64,000 bases of DNA from Pirellula sp. SH-Sr6A (lineage in GTDB: Bacteria > Planctomycetota > Planctomycetia > Pirellulales > Pirellulaceae), in contig NZ_CP011272.1 of assembly GCF_001610875.1 (NCBI RefSeq), positions 248,001 through 312,000 of the forward strand. Direction: 5' to 3'. A program made the position numbers and the translations under genes. Position 1 is the first letter of the stretch, and each line of letters opens with the position of its first letter. This document shows, in pieces, positions 1 to 8,669 of the stretch. The notes below the pieces were generated by a model. The model ran no database searches, was not told where the DNA came from, and saw nothing but the letters and a program-made list of their open reading frames with translations.

Positions 1-228
1 GTTGCTCCCGAGCAAAATCAGGTCTTGGAAGGCAAAGAGATCGCGAGGAACGCAGTTGTGCTCCGTCGTCACATGAATCGTGGACAGGAGCTTCGTTTCC
101 AAGTTCCCGAAGACGGCCGATCGCTCTTCGTGAAGCTTTCCGAGCCGGCCTCGCAAGTCCGCCGCCCCCTCGCGCAAGCGGTTTCGGAGGACCTCGTACG
201 TTCCTTGGGCAAGTTGCGAGTCTGGCAT
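1..228 (-). CDS. DUF3686-type DNA repair ATPase, N-terminus only
   Basis: The first 76 codons of a minus-strand gene run off the left edge of the window. The protein begins MPDSQLAQGTYEVLRNRL and continues with LHEERSAVFG and VTTEHNCVPRD. From memory this matches the N-terminus of the large AAA-type ATPases annotated as DNA repair ATPase (DUF3686), which share a YEVLRxRL...FG...TExNCVxRD pattern. The ATPase domain lies outside the window, so no catalytic motif can be checked. The gene starts 128 bp downstream of the Rieske gene on the same strand and may belong to the cinA-Rieske unit. The family is inferred from N-terminal resemblance only. Confidence 0.65.
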   Translation of the reverse strand, partial: MPDSQLAQGTYEVLRNRLREGAADLRGRLGKLHEERSAVFGNLETKLLSTIHVTTEHNCVPRDLFAFQDLILLGSN

Positions 229-356
229 GTCTAAAACCGGGCAAAGCGAATCGTTGAGAAGACGGGATCTATCCTAACCACGGACCGATCCACCCGTGAG
301 GAAAAACCGTCTTTGCTCCGGCCCATTTTCCGCTGACACTAGGCGAACGGATTGAC

Positions 357-677
357 CTAATCCGGGACGACTTCCACGAAAACGTCGTCTCCCTCCACCA
401 GGACCGGGTAAACCTGCGATTTGATCTTCGGATTTTCGATCCAGCCCCCATCCTTGAGGGAGAACTGCCAGCCATGCCAGGGACACGCGACGGTGCCACG
501 CTGCAGGCATCCGCCCGCCAACGACGCCCCCATATGCGGGCAAAAATCGTCCATCGCGTAAAACTCTCCTTCATAATGAAAGACCGCGATCATCCGCTCC
601 GCAATGGGAAAGGCGCGCCCTTCGTTCTCAGGAATTTCGGTCGTCTTGGCAACAAAGAAGCGCTGGGGACTAGTCAC
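357..677 (-). CDS. Rieske [2Fe-2S] ferredoxin-like protein
   Basis: This 106-residue protein is a stand-alone Rieske domain. The cluster ligands are visible as C46-P-H48 and C65-P-W-H68 followed by GW, the usual CxH...CxxH pair. There is no transmembrane segment or signal peptide, so it is a soluble cytoplasmic electron-transfer protein of the NirD/biphenyl-dioxygenase-ferredoxin type. Nitrite-reductase or oxygenase partners are not present nearby, so the partner is unknown. The ATG overlaps the 3' end of the cinA-like gene by 8 bp, which suggests translational coupling. Fold assignment is secure; physiological role is not. Confidence 0.9.
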   Translation of the reverse strand: MTSPQRFFVAKTTEIPENEGRAFPIAERMIAVFHYEGEFYAMDDFCPHMGASLAGGCLQRGTVACPWHGWQFSLKDGGWIENPKIKSQVYPVLVEGDDVFVEVVPD

Positions 678-1929
678 GCTTAAGGAGCTCCGTTCGAAGG
701 AAGTTCAATCCAGTTTTGGCAAGACGATGGTAAAGGACATCGGGATGGGCGCCGAGGGTGATTTGCGTCGTGAGGGTCTTTCGATCTCGCCGGGCCAAGA
801 CCATGGTGAAGTCGGACGACGGTAGCGTGGTCGATGTGATGACATCCGCCAAGGGTGGATACGTTGCCGCGAGGAGACATAGATCCAGCTGCTCGGAATG
901 CAACATCTCCTCGGCAATCGATTGGAGCGAAGCCTCTCGCTCCAATCCCGTTTCCCCATGCGGTGGCAACTCAGGTGGCAACTGAGGATACCATCGGGCA
1001 GCCACCAATCCGAACTCTGGATCGGTTGTCTGATGTTTGCTCAACGCAGGTGCTATCCAAACCCCTGCACCGTACTCGATGACCCCAAGCTTCAATCGAT
1101 GGTCATCCAACATCTTCGCAACCGCCTCATCCAAATCCCCGCTTCCACTGCCGAACACGAGCGCACCGAGCTTCTCACGGATGATCGACTCGGTCGGTGC
1201 GATCCGCTCCCGGAACACTTCTTCGCTCTCACAGCAAGCCGCAATGCGCAGCGTGATCGTCGCCTTTGATACCGTGATCCCCACCACCGGATCGCGGTCT
1301 CGCGCGATCAAGTCGGGAATCATCTTTTCAACATCGCTCTCCCCGATTCCGAATAACTTGAGCTCCCGATAATACCATCTCGTTTTTCCAGCTCCGAGCT
1401 CGCGGACCAAGAGCGGGTCAATCGTCTCCTGAAACATTTGCTTCATTTCGGCCGGAACACCCGGCAACGCGAAAATGCGACTCGAATGGTTCCCATCGGA
1501 TACGACGATATCGATGCCCGGTGCGGTGCCGTGTGGATTCGGAATGATGCGTGCCCCCTCCGGAAACATCGCTTGCACCCGGTTGCGCTCCGGCATCGGC
1601 CTATTGCGCGTCGCGAATAGCTTTTCGATGTGATCGAGAGCTTCCTGTCGCAGCGCGAGCGGACGTTGAAACGCGTCCGCGATGGCTTCCCGTGTCAAGT
1701 CGTCGGCAGTAGGTCCTAAACCACCTGTCGAGATCACAATGTCCGCGCGAGCGGCCGCGTTTCGAAACACCGCGATATTGTCAGAATGGCAATCGCCTAC
1801 GGTGGTATGGAAAGCCGTTTGAATACCAAACGCACCCAGCTGTTGACTCAGCCACTGACTATTGGTGTCCAAGCGATTTCCACTCGTTAGCTCATCCCCA
1901 ATCGAAATGATCTCAGCTCTCAACGCCAT
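670..1929 (-). CDS. cinA: CinA-like protein (MoCF-binding domain, degenerate amidase domain)
   Basis: The 419-residue protein has an N-terminal molybdopterin-binding-like domain (residues about 1-170) with IGDELTSGNRLDTNS and STGGLGPTADDLTRE, the hallmarks of CinA. A middle region (about 175-260) and a C-terminal domain (about 262-419) follow the CinA layout. In canonical CinA the C-terminal nicotinamide-nucleotide amidase has an ESCTGG-like motif with the catalytic serine; here the aligned stretch at residues 284-290 reads IEYGAGV, so the amidase is probably inactive. The ATG at 1929 (MALRAEIISIGDE) is chosen because it matches the family start; the open frame continues upstream to 2055. It is divergent from the large membrane protein at 2215. 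Confidence 0.85.
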   Translation of the reverse strand: MALRAEIISIGDELTSGNRLDTNSQWLSQQLGAFGIQTAFHTTVGDCHSDNIAVFRNAAARADIVISTGGLGPTADDLTREAIADAFQRPLALRQEALDHIEKLFATRNRPMPERNRVQAMFPEGARIIPNPHGTAPGIDIVVSDGNHSSRIFALPGVPAEMKQMFQETIDPLLVRELGAGKTRWYYRELKLFGIGESDVEKMIPDLIARDRDPVVGITVSKATITLRIAACCESEEVFRERIAPTESIIREKLGALVFGSGSGDLDEAVAKMLDDHRLKLGVIEYGAGVWIAPALSKHQTTDPEFGLVAARWYPQLPPELPPHGETGLEREASLQSIAEEMLHSEQLDLCLLAATYPPLADVITSTTLPSSDFTMVLARRDRKTLTTQITLGAHPDVLYHRLAKTGLNFLRTELLKRD

Positions 1930-2214
1930 GACTCCTTGAATTAGGCCGTCCCCAGCCCAAGGGGATTGCGACTCACCCGGGATTTGAGCCTTAGTATCCA
2001 GGGTGAGCAAGCCCATCGCGCCAGGCCGGGTCACGCCCCAGCCGGGAAATTCCACAGATTCGCCACGAACCGACTCGATTCGAAAGGGTCCAACAGAGAA
2101 TTCACCCCCGATTCCCTGGTCCGATTGGATATAATGAATTCGATGCTCCCTGCGATCGGGATCCAGGCATCAGCACGTCAACGGTTCTCCTTGTCTCGGT
2201 CGATTGCCATTCGC
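1930..2214. other. Intergenic region between divergent genes
   Basis: This 285-bp gap separates the start of cinA from the chosen start of the large membrane protein. An in-frame upstream extension of the latter remains open back to 1966, with another ATG at 2134 (MNSMLP), so the right half may be coding. No convincing sigma-70 pair or hairpin was seen by eye; both promoters presumably lie here. Confidence 0.4.
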
Positions 2215-5200
2215 ATGCCAACCACTTCCGCCAAAGCAATTCAATCTGCCAGCGCGTCCCAAACGGGTACGGTAAGCCGAGAAACTCTTTTGGATTATTT
2301 GCAGACCGCGGCCAAATCGATGCGTCGATTGGAGCTGGGGATCGGCGTGGTGCTTTGGTTGACCGGCGTCCTCATGCTGATCGTCCTGGCTGTGTTCGTG
2401 GACCACTGGGTCGCTCCCCTTCCGAGACTCGCTAGACTCCTCTTTTGTGCAGCGATCGTCTTCTTTTCTTTGTGGTGGATTCCAAAGCGAGTCTTTCCGC
2501 TGCTCCTCAAACCCATTCACCCCGAACACGCGGCCCGCAAAATCGAATCCCTTTACCCCGGGATGAAAGAAAGCCTCATCAGTTGGTTGCAGCTATCGAC
2601 CGCGGACGATCCGACACCCCGCGGAGTGCTCGCAGTCGTGGGACGATTCGCAGCTCGCAATCTCCACGGCGCCGACTCCGGCAGCGTTCTCGACACCGGA
2701 TCGTTGCTCAAGTGGACGACCTTCTTTGTGACCTCGCTCCTCGCATTTTTGATCTATAGCTTCGCAGCCCCCAAGAGCAGCGTCGTTTCGCTCGCGCGCA
2801 TCCTCATGCCCTTTGCCGCCATCGATCCCGCGTCGCGTGTCCAAATCCTCGAGGTGAGTCCAGGCTCGACAACCATCACGCAAGGCACCAATCTCATCGT
2901 TTCCGTCAGCACCCGCGGAATGTACAAACAAGACGAAGTGCACCTTCGATACGACCTCTCCGACGGCCAAAAGGTCGGTCAACGGGTCAAACTCAAGCCC
3001 GAGATCGAAGGGCTCAGCTACTCGGTCCACTTCGGCGAGGGGATCGGCGGCCTCCACCAACCCTTTACCTACTGGATCGAAGCGGGCGATGCGGTCGAAG
3101 GTCCCTTCGATGTCAAAATCCAAACGGTCCCTCTTATCGCGATCGATCGGCTACAACTTCAGTTCCCACCCTACACGAAACTGAAGGATCGAACCATTCT
3201 CAAAGATGGATCGTGCGAAGTTCCTGAAGGCACTCGGGTGCAACTATTTGCTCACGCGAACCAACCGTTGGCGAAGGCCCGCATCGAATTCAACCCCGTG
3301 CTGGAACGGGGAATCCTCCTGCAGGCCTCCAGCCTATTGGATCTGAAAGTCCAGACGACAGAGCTCCATGGGGATTGGCTGGCTCTCCTCAACGAAGAGA
3401 AAAGTAGCCCAACCCTCCACCGCTATCGCATCAAAGGAACGAACACTCTCGGCGAACAGAACTCGGATCCCGTGATCTACCAACTAAAGGTCCTTGCCGA
3501 TATCGCTCCCACCGTCAACTTGGCCAGCGATGTTCCCGCCAGCATCGAGGTCCCGGAAGACCAGCCTCTCGATTTGGAGTTCCGCGCTCGAGATCCGGAC
3601 TACGGACTCGCGAGCTTGCGCGCCATCGTGCATCCTTTGCCGAGACGAGAACAAGCCACTCCGATCGCCAACTCGACGTTGTTCGAGACGGAAACGGGCA
3701 CGATCGAACAGGTCCTCAAATCCTACCGACTCTCGCCGCGAGAGCTGGGACTCCGCACCGGCGATCGCGTCGAAGTCTTTGCTGTCGCCACCGACAACCG
3801 CCGCAAACCCGGTACCGATACCTTGGAACCGAACGAACGAGAATCGAGCCACATCGAAGTGAAAGTGGTCGCGGCCACTGCACGCACCGAAACCAAAGAT
3901 CCAAAGGATGCAGCCAAAGAGCCCCCCAAGACGTCGGACCTGACCAAACCACAAGACCCCAAGGGGAATGGCAAAGGAAACCCGACGAAACAGAACGACC
4001 AAAAGGGCAAGAACAACAACTCCGGTGCATCGGGTGGTCAAGAATCGTCCGGCGCCCAAACGGACTCGTCGCAGAGCGGCGCGGGTGGCGGAGCATCCGG
4101 TGAAGAATCCACCCAAGGCAAAGGGAAAGGAAAAGGAACCGGGCAGGGAGGTAGTTCCGGGCAGTCAGGCAATTCGGATTCTACCAACGAAGGTGGCCAA
4201 GGGACCGGACAAGGAGGCTCGAACGCGTCCGGCACAGGCTCCTCCAGCTCTGGAGGCAATCAGAGCGCAACGTCCCAACCGTCTGGTTCTCAAGGAGCTG
4301 GCTCGGGCGATCCGCAAAACGACGCATCAAGCGGATCGGAAAGCAGCGAGCCCAACGGATCGGAAAGCGGCTCCGAAAGCGGTGGATCCAGCGGCTCCCA
4401 GAGCGGATCGCAAGGCGGATCTCAAAGTGGAACGCAAAATGGCTCGAATGCCACTTCTCCGTCGACGCCTAGCGGAGACGAGTCTGGCAAGTCGCCGGAA
4501 CACGACGGCGAAGCGTTCGACGCCATCAACGAATATCGACAGCAGCGCGAACAATCCCCCACCCAATCCGGCGATCAATCCGGCGGAGAATCTGGAGGAG
4601 AATCATCCCCCCAAACCGGCGGCCAACCCGGCGAATCCGGTCAACAACGTCAACCTGGTCAACCTCGTCCCCCCCAACCCGTCACCAACCAACCCGGCAC
4701 CAACCAGCCCGGCACCAACCAGCCCGGCACCAACCAGCCCGGCACCAACCAGCCCGGTGCCAACCAACCCGGTGCCAATCAGCCCGGTGCCAATCAGCCC
4801 GGTGCCAACCAACCCGGTGCCAACCAACCCGGTGCCAACCAACCCGGTGCCAACCAACCCGGTGCCAACCAACCCGGTGCCAACCAACCCGGTGCCAATC
4901 AGCCCGGTGCCAATCAGCCCGGTGCCAATCAGCCCGGTGCCAATCAGCCCGGTGCCAATCAACCAGGTGCCAATCAACCAGGTGCCAATCAACCAGGTGC
5001 CAATCAGCCCGGCGCCAATCAGCCCGGCGGAGAATCCGGCTCCAAATCCGGCGGTCAACCCGGTCAACAAAGTCAACCAGGTCAACCTAGTCCCTCCCCA
5101 CAATCCGCCGGAGAACCAGGCGCTAATCAACCCGGCGGAGAATCTAGCTCCCAATCGGGTTCCCCCGATTCTTCCAGTCAACAAAATCCCGGCCCGAAGG

Positions 5201-6318
5201 CCGCTCCCCAACCGGGCGGAGAATCCGGCTCCCAATCCGGCGGTCAACCCGGTCAACAAAGTCAACCAGGTCAACCTCGTCCTTCCCCACAATCCGCCGG
5301 AGAACCAGGCACTAATCAACCCGGCGGAGAATCTAGCTCCCAATCGGGTTCCCCCGATTCCTCCAGTCAACAAAATCCCGGCCCGAAGGCCGCTCCCCAA
5401 ACCGGCGGAGAATCCGGCTCCGAATCCGGCGGTCAACCCGGTCAACCTAGTCAACCTCGTCAACCTAGTCAACCTAGTCCCTCCCCACAATCCGCCGGAG
5501 AACCAGGTGCCAATCAACCCGGCGGTGAATCTAGCTCCCAATCGGGTTCCCCCGATTCTTCCAGTCAACAAAATCCCGGCCCGAAGGCCGCTCCCCAAAC
5601 CGGCGGAGAATCCGGCTCCCAATCCGGCGGTCAACCCGGTCAACCCGGTCAACCTCGTCAACCTAGTCCCTCCCCACAATCCGCCGGAGACCCGGGCGCT
5701 AATCAACCCGGAGGGTCGCCCGACAACCCATCCAGCAGCCAACCCGGAGCAGAATCCTCCCAACCATCTGGCTCCCAACCCAGCAGTCAGCCCGGTAGCG
5801 ATTCCGCCACCCCATCCGGCGAAAGCCAATCCGCCTCCGAAGGAGGCAAGCCCTCCGATCGCGGAAATATCTCCGGCAACATGCGTTCGGCCACCAGCTC
5901 GAATGCGGGAGTCGTCAAATCCGACGGTCGCGACGTTCTCCCACCTCGCAATCCCATGGACACGACCTACGCAGACAAACAAACCGACCTCGCCCTCCAA
6001 TACTTGAAAGAGCAACGAGATCAGCCCGATCCCGAACTCTTGCGGAAACTCAATTGGTCGAAAGAGGACATGCAACGCTTCATCGACCGCTGGTCCAAAG
6101 CAAAAGAAGAGGCCAGAACGGATCCGGATAAGAAACGGGATCTCGATGCGGCCCTTCGATCGTTGGGACTGAAGAAATCAGGAAGCAAAGTTCAGGGAAC
6201 GACCGATCAAGACGATCAACTGCGAGGATATCTCGAAGATGGTTCTCGCGTCAGACCACCCGAGTCCCTCCGCGAGAGATTGGAACGATTCCGCAAAGCG
6301 GCGAATCGTATCGAGTAG
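2215..6318 (+). CDS. Large membrane-anchored protein with NQPGA tandem repeats (DUF4175-like N-terminus)
   Basis: A protein of about 1367 residues. Two hydrophobic helices lie near residues 44-66 and 73-95, and a third near 165-180 (WTTFFVTSLLAFLIYSFA). This N-terminal arrangement resembles DUF4175-type planctomycete proteins. A folded extracytoplasmic region with Ig-like character follows to about residue 560. Residues about 565-1250 are low complexity, rich in G, S, Q, P and N, including about 23 NQPG[AT] pentapeptides and four 63-66-residue repeats. A charged alpha-helical tail of about 120 residues (LRKLNWSKEDMQRFIDRW) closes the protein. The ATG at 2215 puts the first membrane helix near the N-terminus; 2134 and 1966 are alternatives. 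The NfeD-like gene follows after 58 bp. Function unknown; a cell-envelope scaffold is an inference. Confidence 0.75.
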   Translation: MPTTSAKAIQSASASQTGTVSRETLLDYLQTAAKSMRRLELGIGVVLWLTGVLMLIVLAVFVDHWVAPLPRLARLLFCAAIVFFSLWWIPKRVFPLLLKPIHPEHAARKIESLYPGMKESLISWLQLSTADDPTPRGVLAVVGRFAARNLHGADSGSVLDTGSLLKWTTFFVTSLLAFLIYSFAAPKSSVVSLARILMPFAAIDPASRVQILEVSPGSTTITQGTNLIVSVSTRGMYKQDEVHLRYDLSDGQKVGQRVKLKPEIEGLSYSVHFGEGIGGLHQPFTYWIEAGDAVEGPFDVKIQTVPLIAIDRLQLQFPPYTKLKDRTILKDGSCEVPEGTRVQLFAHANQPLAKARIEFNPVLERGILLQASSLLDLKVQTTELHGDWLALLNEEKSSPTLHRYRIKGTNTLGEQNSDPVIYQLKVLADIAPTVNLASDVPASIEVPEDQPLDLEFRARDPDYGLASLRAIVHPLPRREQATPIANSTLFETETGTIEQVLKSYRLSPRELGLRTGDRVEVFAVATDNRRKPGTDTLEPNERESSHIEVKVVAATARTETKDPKDAAKEPPKTSDLTKPQDPKGNGKGNPTKQNDQKGKNNNSGASGGQESSGAQTDSSQSGAGGGASGEESTQGKGKGKGTGQGGSSGQSGNSDSTNEGGQGTGQGGSNASGTGSSSSGGNQSATSQPSGSQGAGSGDPQNDASSGSESSEPNGSESGSESGGSSGSQSGSQGGSQSGTQNGSNATSPSTPSGDESGKSPEHDGEAFDAINEYRQQREQSPTQSGDQSGGESGGESSPQTGGQPGESGQQRQPGQPRPPQPVTNQPGTNQPGTNQPGTNQPGTNQPGANQPGANQPGANQPGANQPGANQPGANQPGANQPGANQPGANQPGANQPGANQPGANQPGANQPGANQPGANQPGANQPGANQPGANQPGGESGSKSGGQPGQQSQPGQPSPSPQSAGEPGANQPGGESSSQSGSPDSSSQQNPGPKAAPQPGGESGSQSGGQPGQQSQPGQPRPSPQSAGEPGTNQPGGESSSQSGSPDSSSQQNPGPKAAPQTGGESGSESGGQPGQPSQPRQPSQPSPSPQSAGEPGANQPGGESSSQSGSPDSSSQQNPGPKAAPQTGGESGSQSGGQPGQPGQPRQPSPSPQSAGDPGANQPGGSPDNPSSSQPGAESSQPSGSQPSSQPGSDSATPSGESQSASEGGKPSDRGNISGNMRSATSSNAGVVKSDGRDVLPPRNPMDTTYADKQTDLALQYLKEQRDQPDPELLRKLNWSKEDMQRFIDRWSKAKEEARTDPDKKRDLDAALRSLGLKKSGSKVQGTTDQDDQLRGYLEDGSRVRPPESLRERLERFRKAANRIE
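4684..5025 (+). repeat. 15-bp tandem repeat coding for NQPG[TA]
   Basis: About 23 in-frame copies of a 15-bp unit encode NQPGT (first four or five) and then NQPGA. Silent variants come in runs (accaaccagcccggc, ggtgccaaccaaccc, ggtgccaatcagccc, ggtgccaatcaacca), which shows recent local expansion of sub-blocks. Because 15 is a multiple of 3, copy-number change keeps the frame. Confidence 0.95.
5026..5712 (+). repeat. 63-66-residue higher-order coding repeat, four copies
   Basis: Units start at 5026, 5215, 5404 and 5602 (189, 189 and 198 bp, then a partial fourth). Each begins GGESGS and ends near QQNPGPKAAPQ. The third unit carries a small internal expansion of the GQP/SQP type. Nucleotide identity between units is high, so they are recent duplications inside the gene. 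Confidence 0.9.
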
Positions 6319-6376
6319 TCGCCATGTTCAAACGGTTGTTCGAATTCTTGGATACCAAAGAGGGAGTGGATAGCGA

Positions 6377-6952
6377 GTGTCATTTTTAGGGATAGCGTTA
6401 GGCCTGTTCATTCTGGCCATTGTGATCTTCGCCATCGACCTGATGATCCCCAGTGGAGGCGTTCTTGTAGCCGTCACAGGTTTTCTCGCCTTGGGGGCAG
6501 TCATCTTCGCGTTTCGCTACAGCTTCCAAGCCGGATTGGCGATGCTCGTCGCCACCTTCGCCCTCATCCCTATCTTGCTCTGGGTCTTCGTCGTCGTTTG
6601 GCCCAAAACGCCCATGGGTAAACGAATGATCGTCGAGCCTGTCCCCGCGGGAACCTTCGTTTGGTCCGATGCTGCGAAGTCAGGTGCCGCAGACCAATTG
6701 ATCGGGCAACTCGGGACAGCTACCTGCGATCTACTCCCAAGTGGCTATGTGAAGATCCACGACGAGAGCTTCGAAGCCATCAGCGAAACAGGACCGATCG
6801 ACAGCGGCAAGCCGGTCAAGGTGATTCGATTGGATCTTGGACGATTGGTCGTCCGAGAATCCAAAGAGCTGCCCCCATCCACGACCATGTCCCATGGCAC
6901 CGGGCTCGATCGACCTGCCACCGAACTGGATCTCGAATCCCTCGAAGGCTGA
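6377..6952 (+). CDS. NfeD-like membrane protein
   Basis: The 191-residue protein has two or three membrane helices in residues 1-75 (GIALGLFILAIVIFAIDLMIPSG, then VAVTGFLALGAVIFAF and LAMLVATFALIPILLWVFVVVW). A soluble C-terminal domain with a QLIGQLGTATCDLLPSGYVKI stretch follows. The IGxxGxaxtdLxPsGxv pattern is typical of the NfeD OB-fold. NfeD proteins usually partner SPFH/flotillin proteins or a ClpP-like protease; neither is present here. Translation starts at GTG (6377), 10 bp after an AGGGAG sequence. The gene is 58 bp downstream of the repeat-rich membrane protein and is probably co-transcribed with it. Confidence 0.85.
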   Translation: MSFLGIALGLFILAIVIFAIDLMIPSGGVLVAVTGFLALGAVIFAFRYSFQAGLAMLVATFALIPILLWVFVVVWPKTPMGKRMIVEPVPAGTFVWSDAAKSGAADQLIGQLGTATCDLLPSGYVKIHDESFEAISETGPIDSGKPVKVIRLDLGRLVVRESKELPPSTTMSHGTGLDRPATELDLESLEG

Positions 6953-7089
6953 TCATTCTCCCCCACGAAGCATCGACTGGCGCAATAATGCATCAACTGG
7001 CCCAGCTGTGCATCGATTGGCTCCCAGCCGCAATGAGACGCACCCAGTGGCGAGCCCATAACACATGCATGGCTCGAATGCGCCTTGCG

Positions 7090-7118
7090 TTGAGCGAATG
7101 GCACTTGCCCCCTATACT
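7090..7118 (+). promoter_or_regulatory. Candidate sigma-70 promoter for the hisN-mqnBD-apbE unit
   Basis: TTGAGC (4/6 match to the -35 consensus) and TATACT (5/6 to -10) are separated by exactly 17 bp, about 45 bp before the hisN start. It lies in the 210-bp gap after the NfeD-like gene. Consensus match only. Confidence 0.4.
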
Positions 7119-7162
7119 GTCGGCCGCTTCTAGATTGAGTTACTCCCACAGGGATAGATGAG

Positions 7163-8026
7163 ATGGTGCTCGACTTTCGGTTGCCCGGTACGCTCGCTTC
7201 GGAAATGAGCGGACGGCTTCAGTTCGCGTTGGATTTGGCGATCGCCGCCGGAAACGCCACATTGCCCTTTTATCGCAGCACAGGAGTACAAGTCGAAAGG
7301 AAGAGAGACAAATCTCCGGTCACCGCTGCCGACAAAGCAGCCGAGCAACTCGCACGAGGAATGATCGCGGATCGATACCGTGACGATGCCATCCTAGGCG
7401 AAGAGTTCGGAGTCATCGAAGGGCAAAGCGAGTTCGAATGGATCATCGACCCAATCGACGGAACAAAGAGCTTTATCTCCGGAGTTCCTCTCTACTCCAC
7501 CTTGATCGGGATGACCTATCGTACCGAACCCATGATCGGAGTCATCTATATCCCGGTCCTGGGTGAACTCGTTATCGCCGCCAAGGGGCTGGGAGCTTGG
7601 TACGGCAGCGCGCCACTGCAGGGGGATCCCAAGTACGGTACCGACCCGGGGCCCATTGTTTTGCAGCGATGCCGCGTATCCTCTCAGGCACAACTGGAGG
7701 ACGGATTGATGGTCACTTCCCAAATCGACAACTTCGGCGTGCGTCAAGCGGAGTCGGCCTACAAAAATCTTGAAAAGCTCGCGTATGTCACGAGAACTTG
7801 GGGCGATGGTTACGGGTATCTCCTCGTAGCAACAGGACGCGCCGAAGTGATGGTGGATCCCATCGTCAATCCCTGGGACGTCGCAGCCGTCGCTCCGGTC
7901 ATTCAAGAAGCCGGGGGAACCTTTTCGACTTGGAGCGGGGAGTACGACATCCGCGTCCCGCATTGCCTCGGGAGCAATGGCTTGGTGCACGACCAAGTTC
8001 TGAACGAATTGAGACCGTTTGCCTAA
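7163..8026 (+). CDS. hisN: Inositol-monophosphatase family phosphatase, probable histidinol-phosphatase
   Basis: The 287-residue protein has the three metal-site signatures of the IMPase family: GEE at 79-81, DPIDGTKSF at 96-104, and a C-terminal PWDVAAVAPVIQEAGG block (about 233-250). The best family match from memory is the HisN branch, which removes phosphate from L-histidinol phosphate; inositol phosphatase or CysQ-like activity cannot be excluded from sequence alone. The ATG at 7163 follows a GGGATAGATGAG stretch. The stop overlaps the TTG start of mqnB by 8 bp, so the two are probably translated together. Confidence 0.8.
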   Translation: MVLDFRLPGTLASEMSGRLQFALDLAIAAGNATLPFYRSTGVQVERKRDKSPVTAADKAAEQLARGMIADRYRDDAILGEEFGVIEGQSEFEWIIDPIDGTKSFISGVPLYSTLIGMTYRTEPMIGVIYIPVLGELVIAAKGLGAWYGSAPLQGDPKYGTDPGPIVLQRCRVSSQAQLEDGLMVTSQIDNFGVRQAESAYKNLEKLAYVTRTWGDGYGYLLVATGRAEVMVDPIVNPWDVAAVAPVIQEAGGTFSTWSGEYDIRVPHCLGSNGLVHDQVLNELRPFA

Positions 8027-8657
8027 GAGCCCTGCATTGAATCTGCTCCTCATCCCCACTGCGTTTGAACGGGAACGACTCTCCCTGGAGCTGCGTCGCG
8101 CGTGGACCGAGCAAGGCAACGCGATCGAACTTTGTGGATTCGGAATGGCTATCGCGGGCATCACCACCGCCATGGCATTGCAGCAATGGAATCCCTCCCA
8201 AGTCGTCCTCATGGGGATCGCGGGAGCCTATGCCGAGGATATTCCCATCGGCAGCAGTATCGAATTCGCGCGCGTGACGTGCTATGGCGTTGGAGTGGGG
8301 ACCGGGGAGTCGTTTTTATCGGCGGGCGATTTGAATTGGCTCCATTGGATCGGCCCCCCGGAAATTGCCGACCGTATCGACTTCGGAAACGACCTCCGGT
8401 GCGACTCGGAGTTACTAACCGTAGCTTCTACTGCCTGCGACAACGAGGAGGTCAAACGACGCATGACCAAGCATCCGAGTGCAATCGCCGAAGACATGGA
8501 GGGCTTTTCCGTGGCCGCAGCATGCCGATTGGCCAACAAGCCTCTGCGAATCATTCGAGGGATTTCCAATCGCGTCGGGGATCGGGATCACCGTCATTGG
8601 GAGATCGATCGAAGTCTCGATGCGGCGATGACTCAAATTCTAGAGACGACCACGTAA
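8019..8657 (+). CDS. mqnB: Futalosine hydrolase
   Basis: This 212-residue protein is a nucleoside-phosphorylase-superfamily hydrolase that cleaves futalosine or aminofutalosine to release the base in the alternative menaquinone pathway. Visible motifs are VVLMGIAGAYAEDIPIGS (about 63-80), which is the GIAGay phosphate-site loop, and AIAEDMEGFSVAAACRLANKP (about 155-175), which has the EDMEg base-recognition motif. ISNRVGDRD completes the active site. Start is TTG at 8019, overlapping hisN; the first ATG would remove the N-terminal beta strand. mqnD begins 12 bp downstream, which strongly supports the pathway assignment. Confidence 0.88.
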   Translation: MPKSPALNLLLIPTAFERERLSLELRRAWTEQGNAIELCGFGMAIAGITTAMALQQWNPSQVVLMGIAGAYAEDIPIGSSIEFARVTCYGVGVGTGESFLSAGDLNWLHWIGPPEIADRIDFGNDLRCDSELLTVASTACDNEEVKRRMTKHPSAIAEDMEGFSVAAACRLANKPLRIIRGISNRVGDRDHRHWEIDRSLDAAMTQILETTT

Positions 8658-8669
8658 GGCAATAGACCG

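Noticed and set aside
4684-5025. Possible CRISPR array because of regular short repeats
   Set aside because: Repeats are contiguous 15-bp coding units with no unique spacers; no cas genes are present.
3968-6075. Long open frames (679 codons on plus, 490 on minus) overlapping the repeat-rich protein gene
   Set aside because: They are by-products of 15-bp and 189-bp in-frame repeats without stop codons in any frame; their composition is monotonous and they have no domains.
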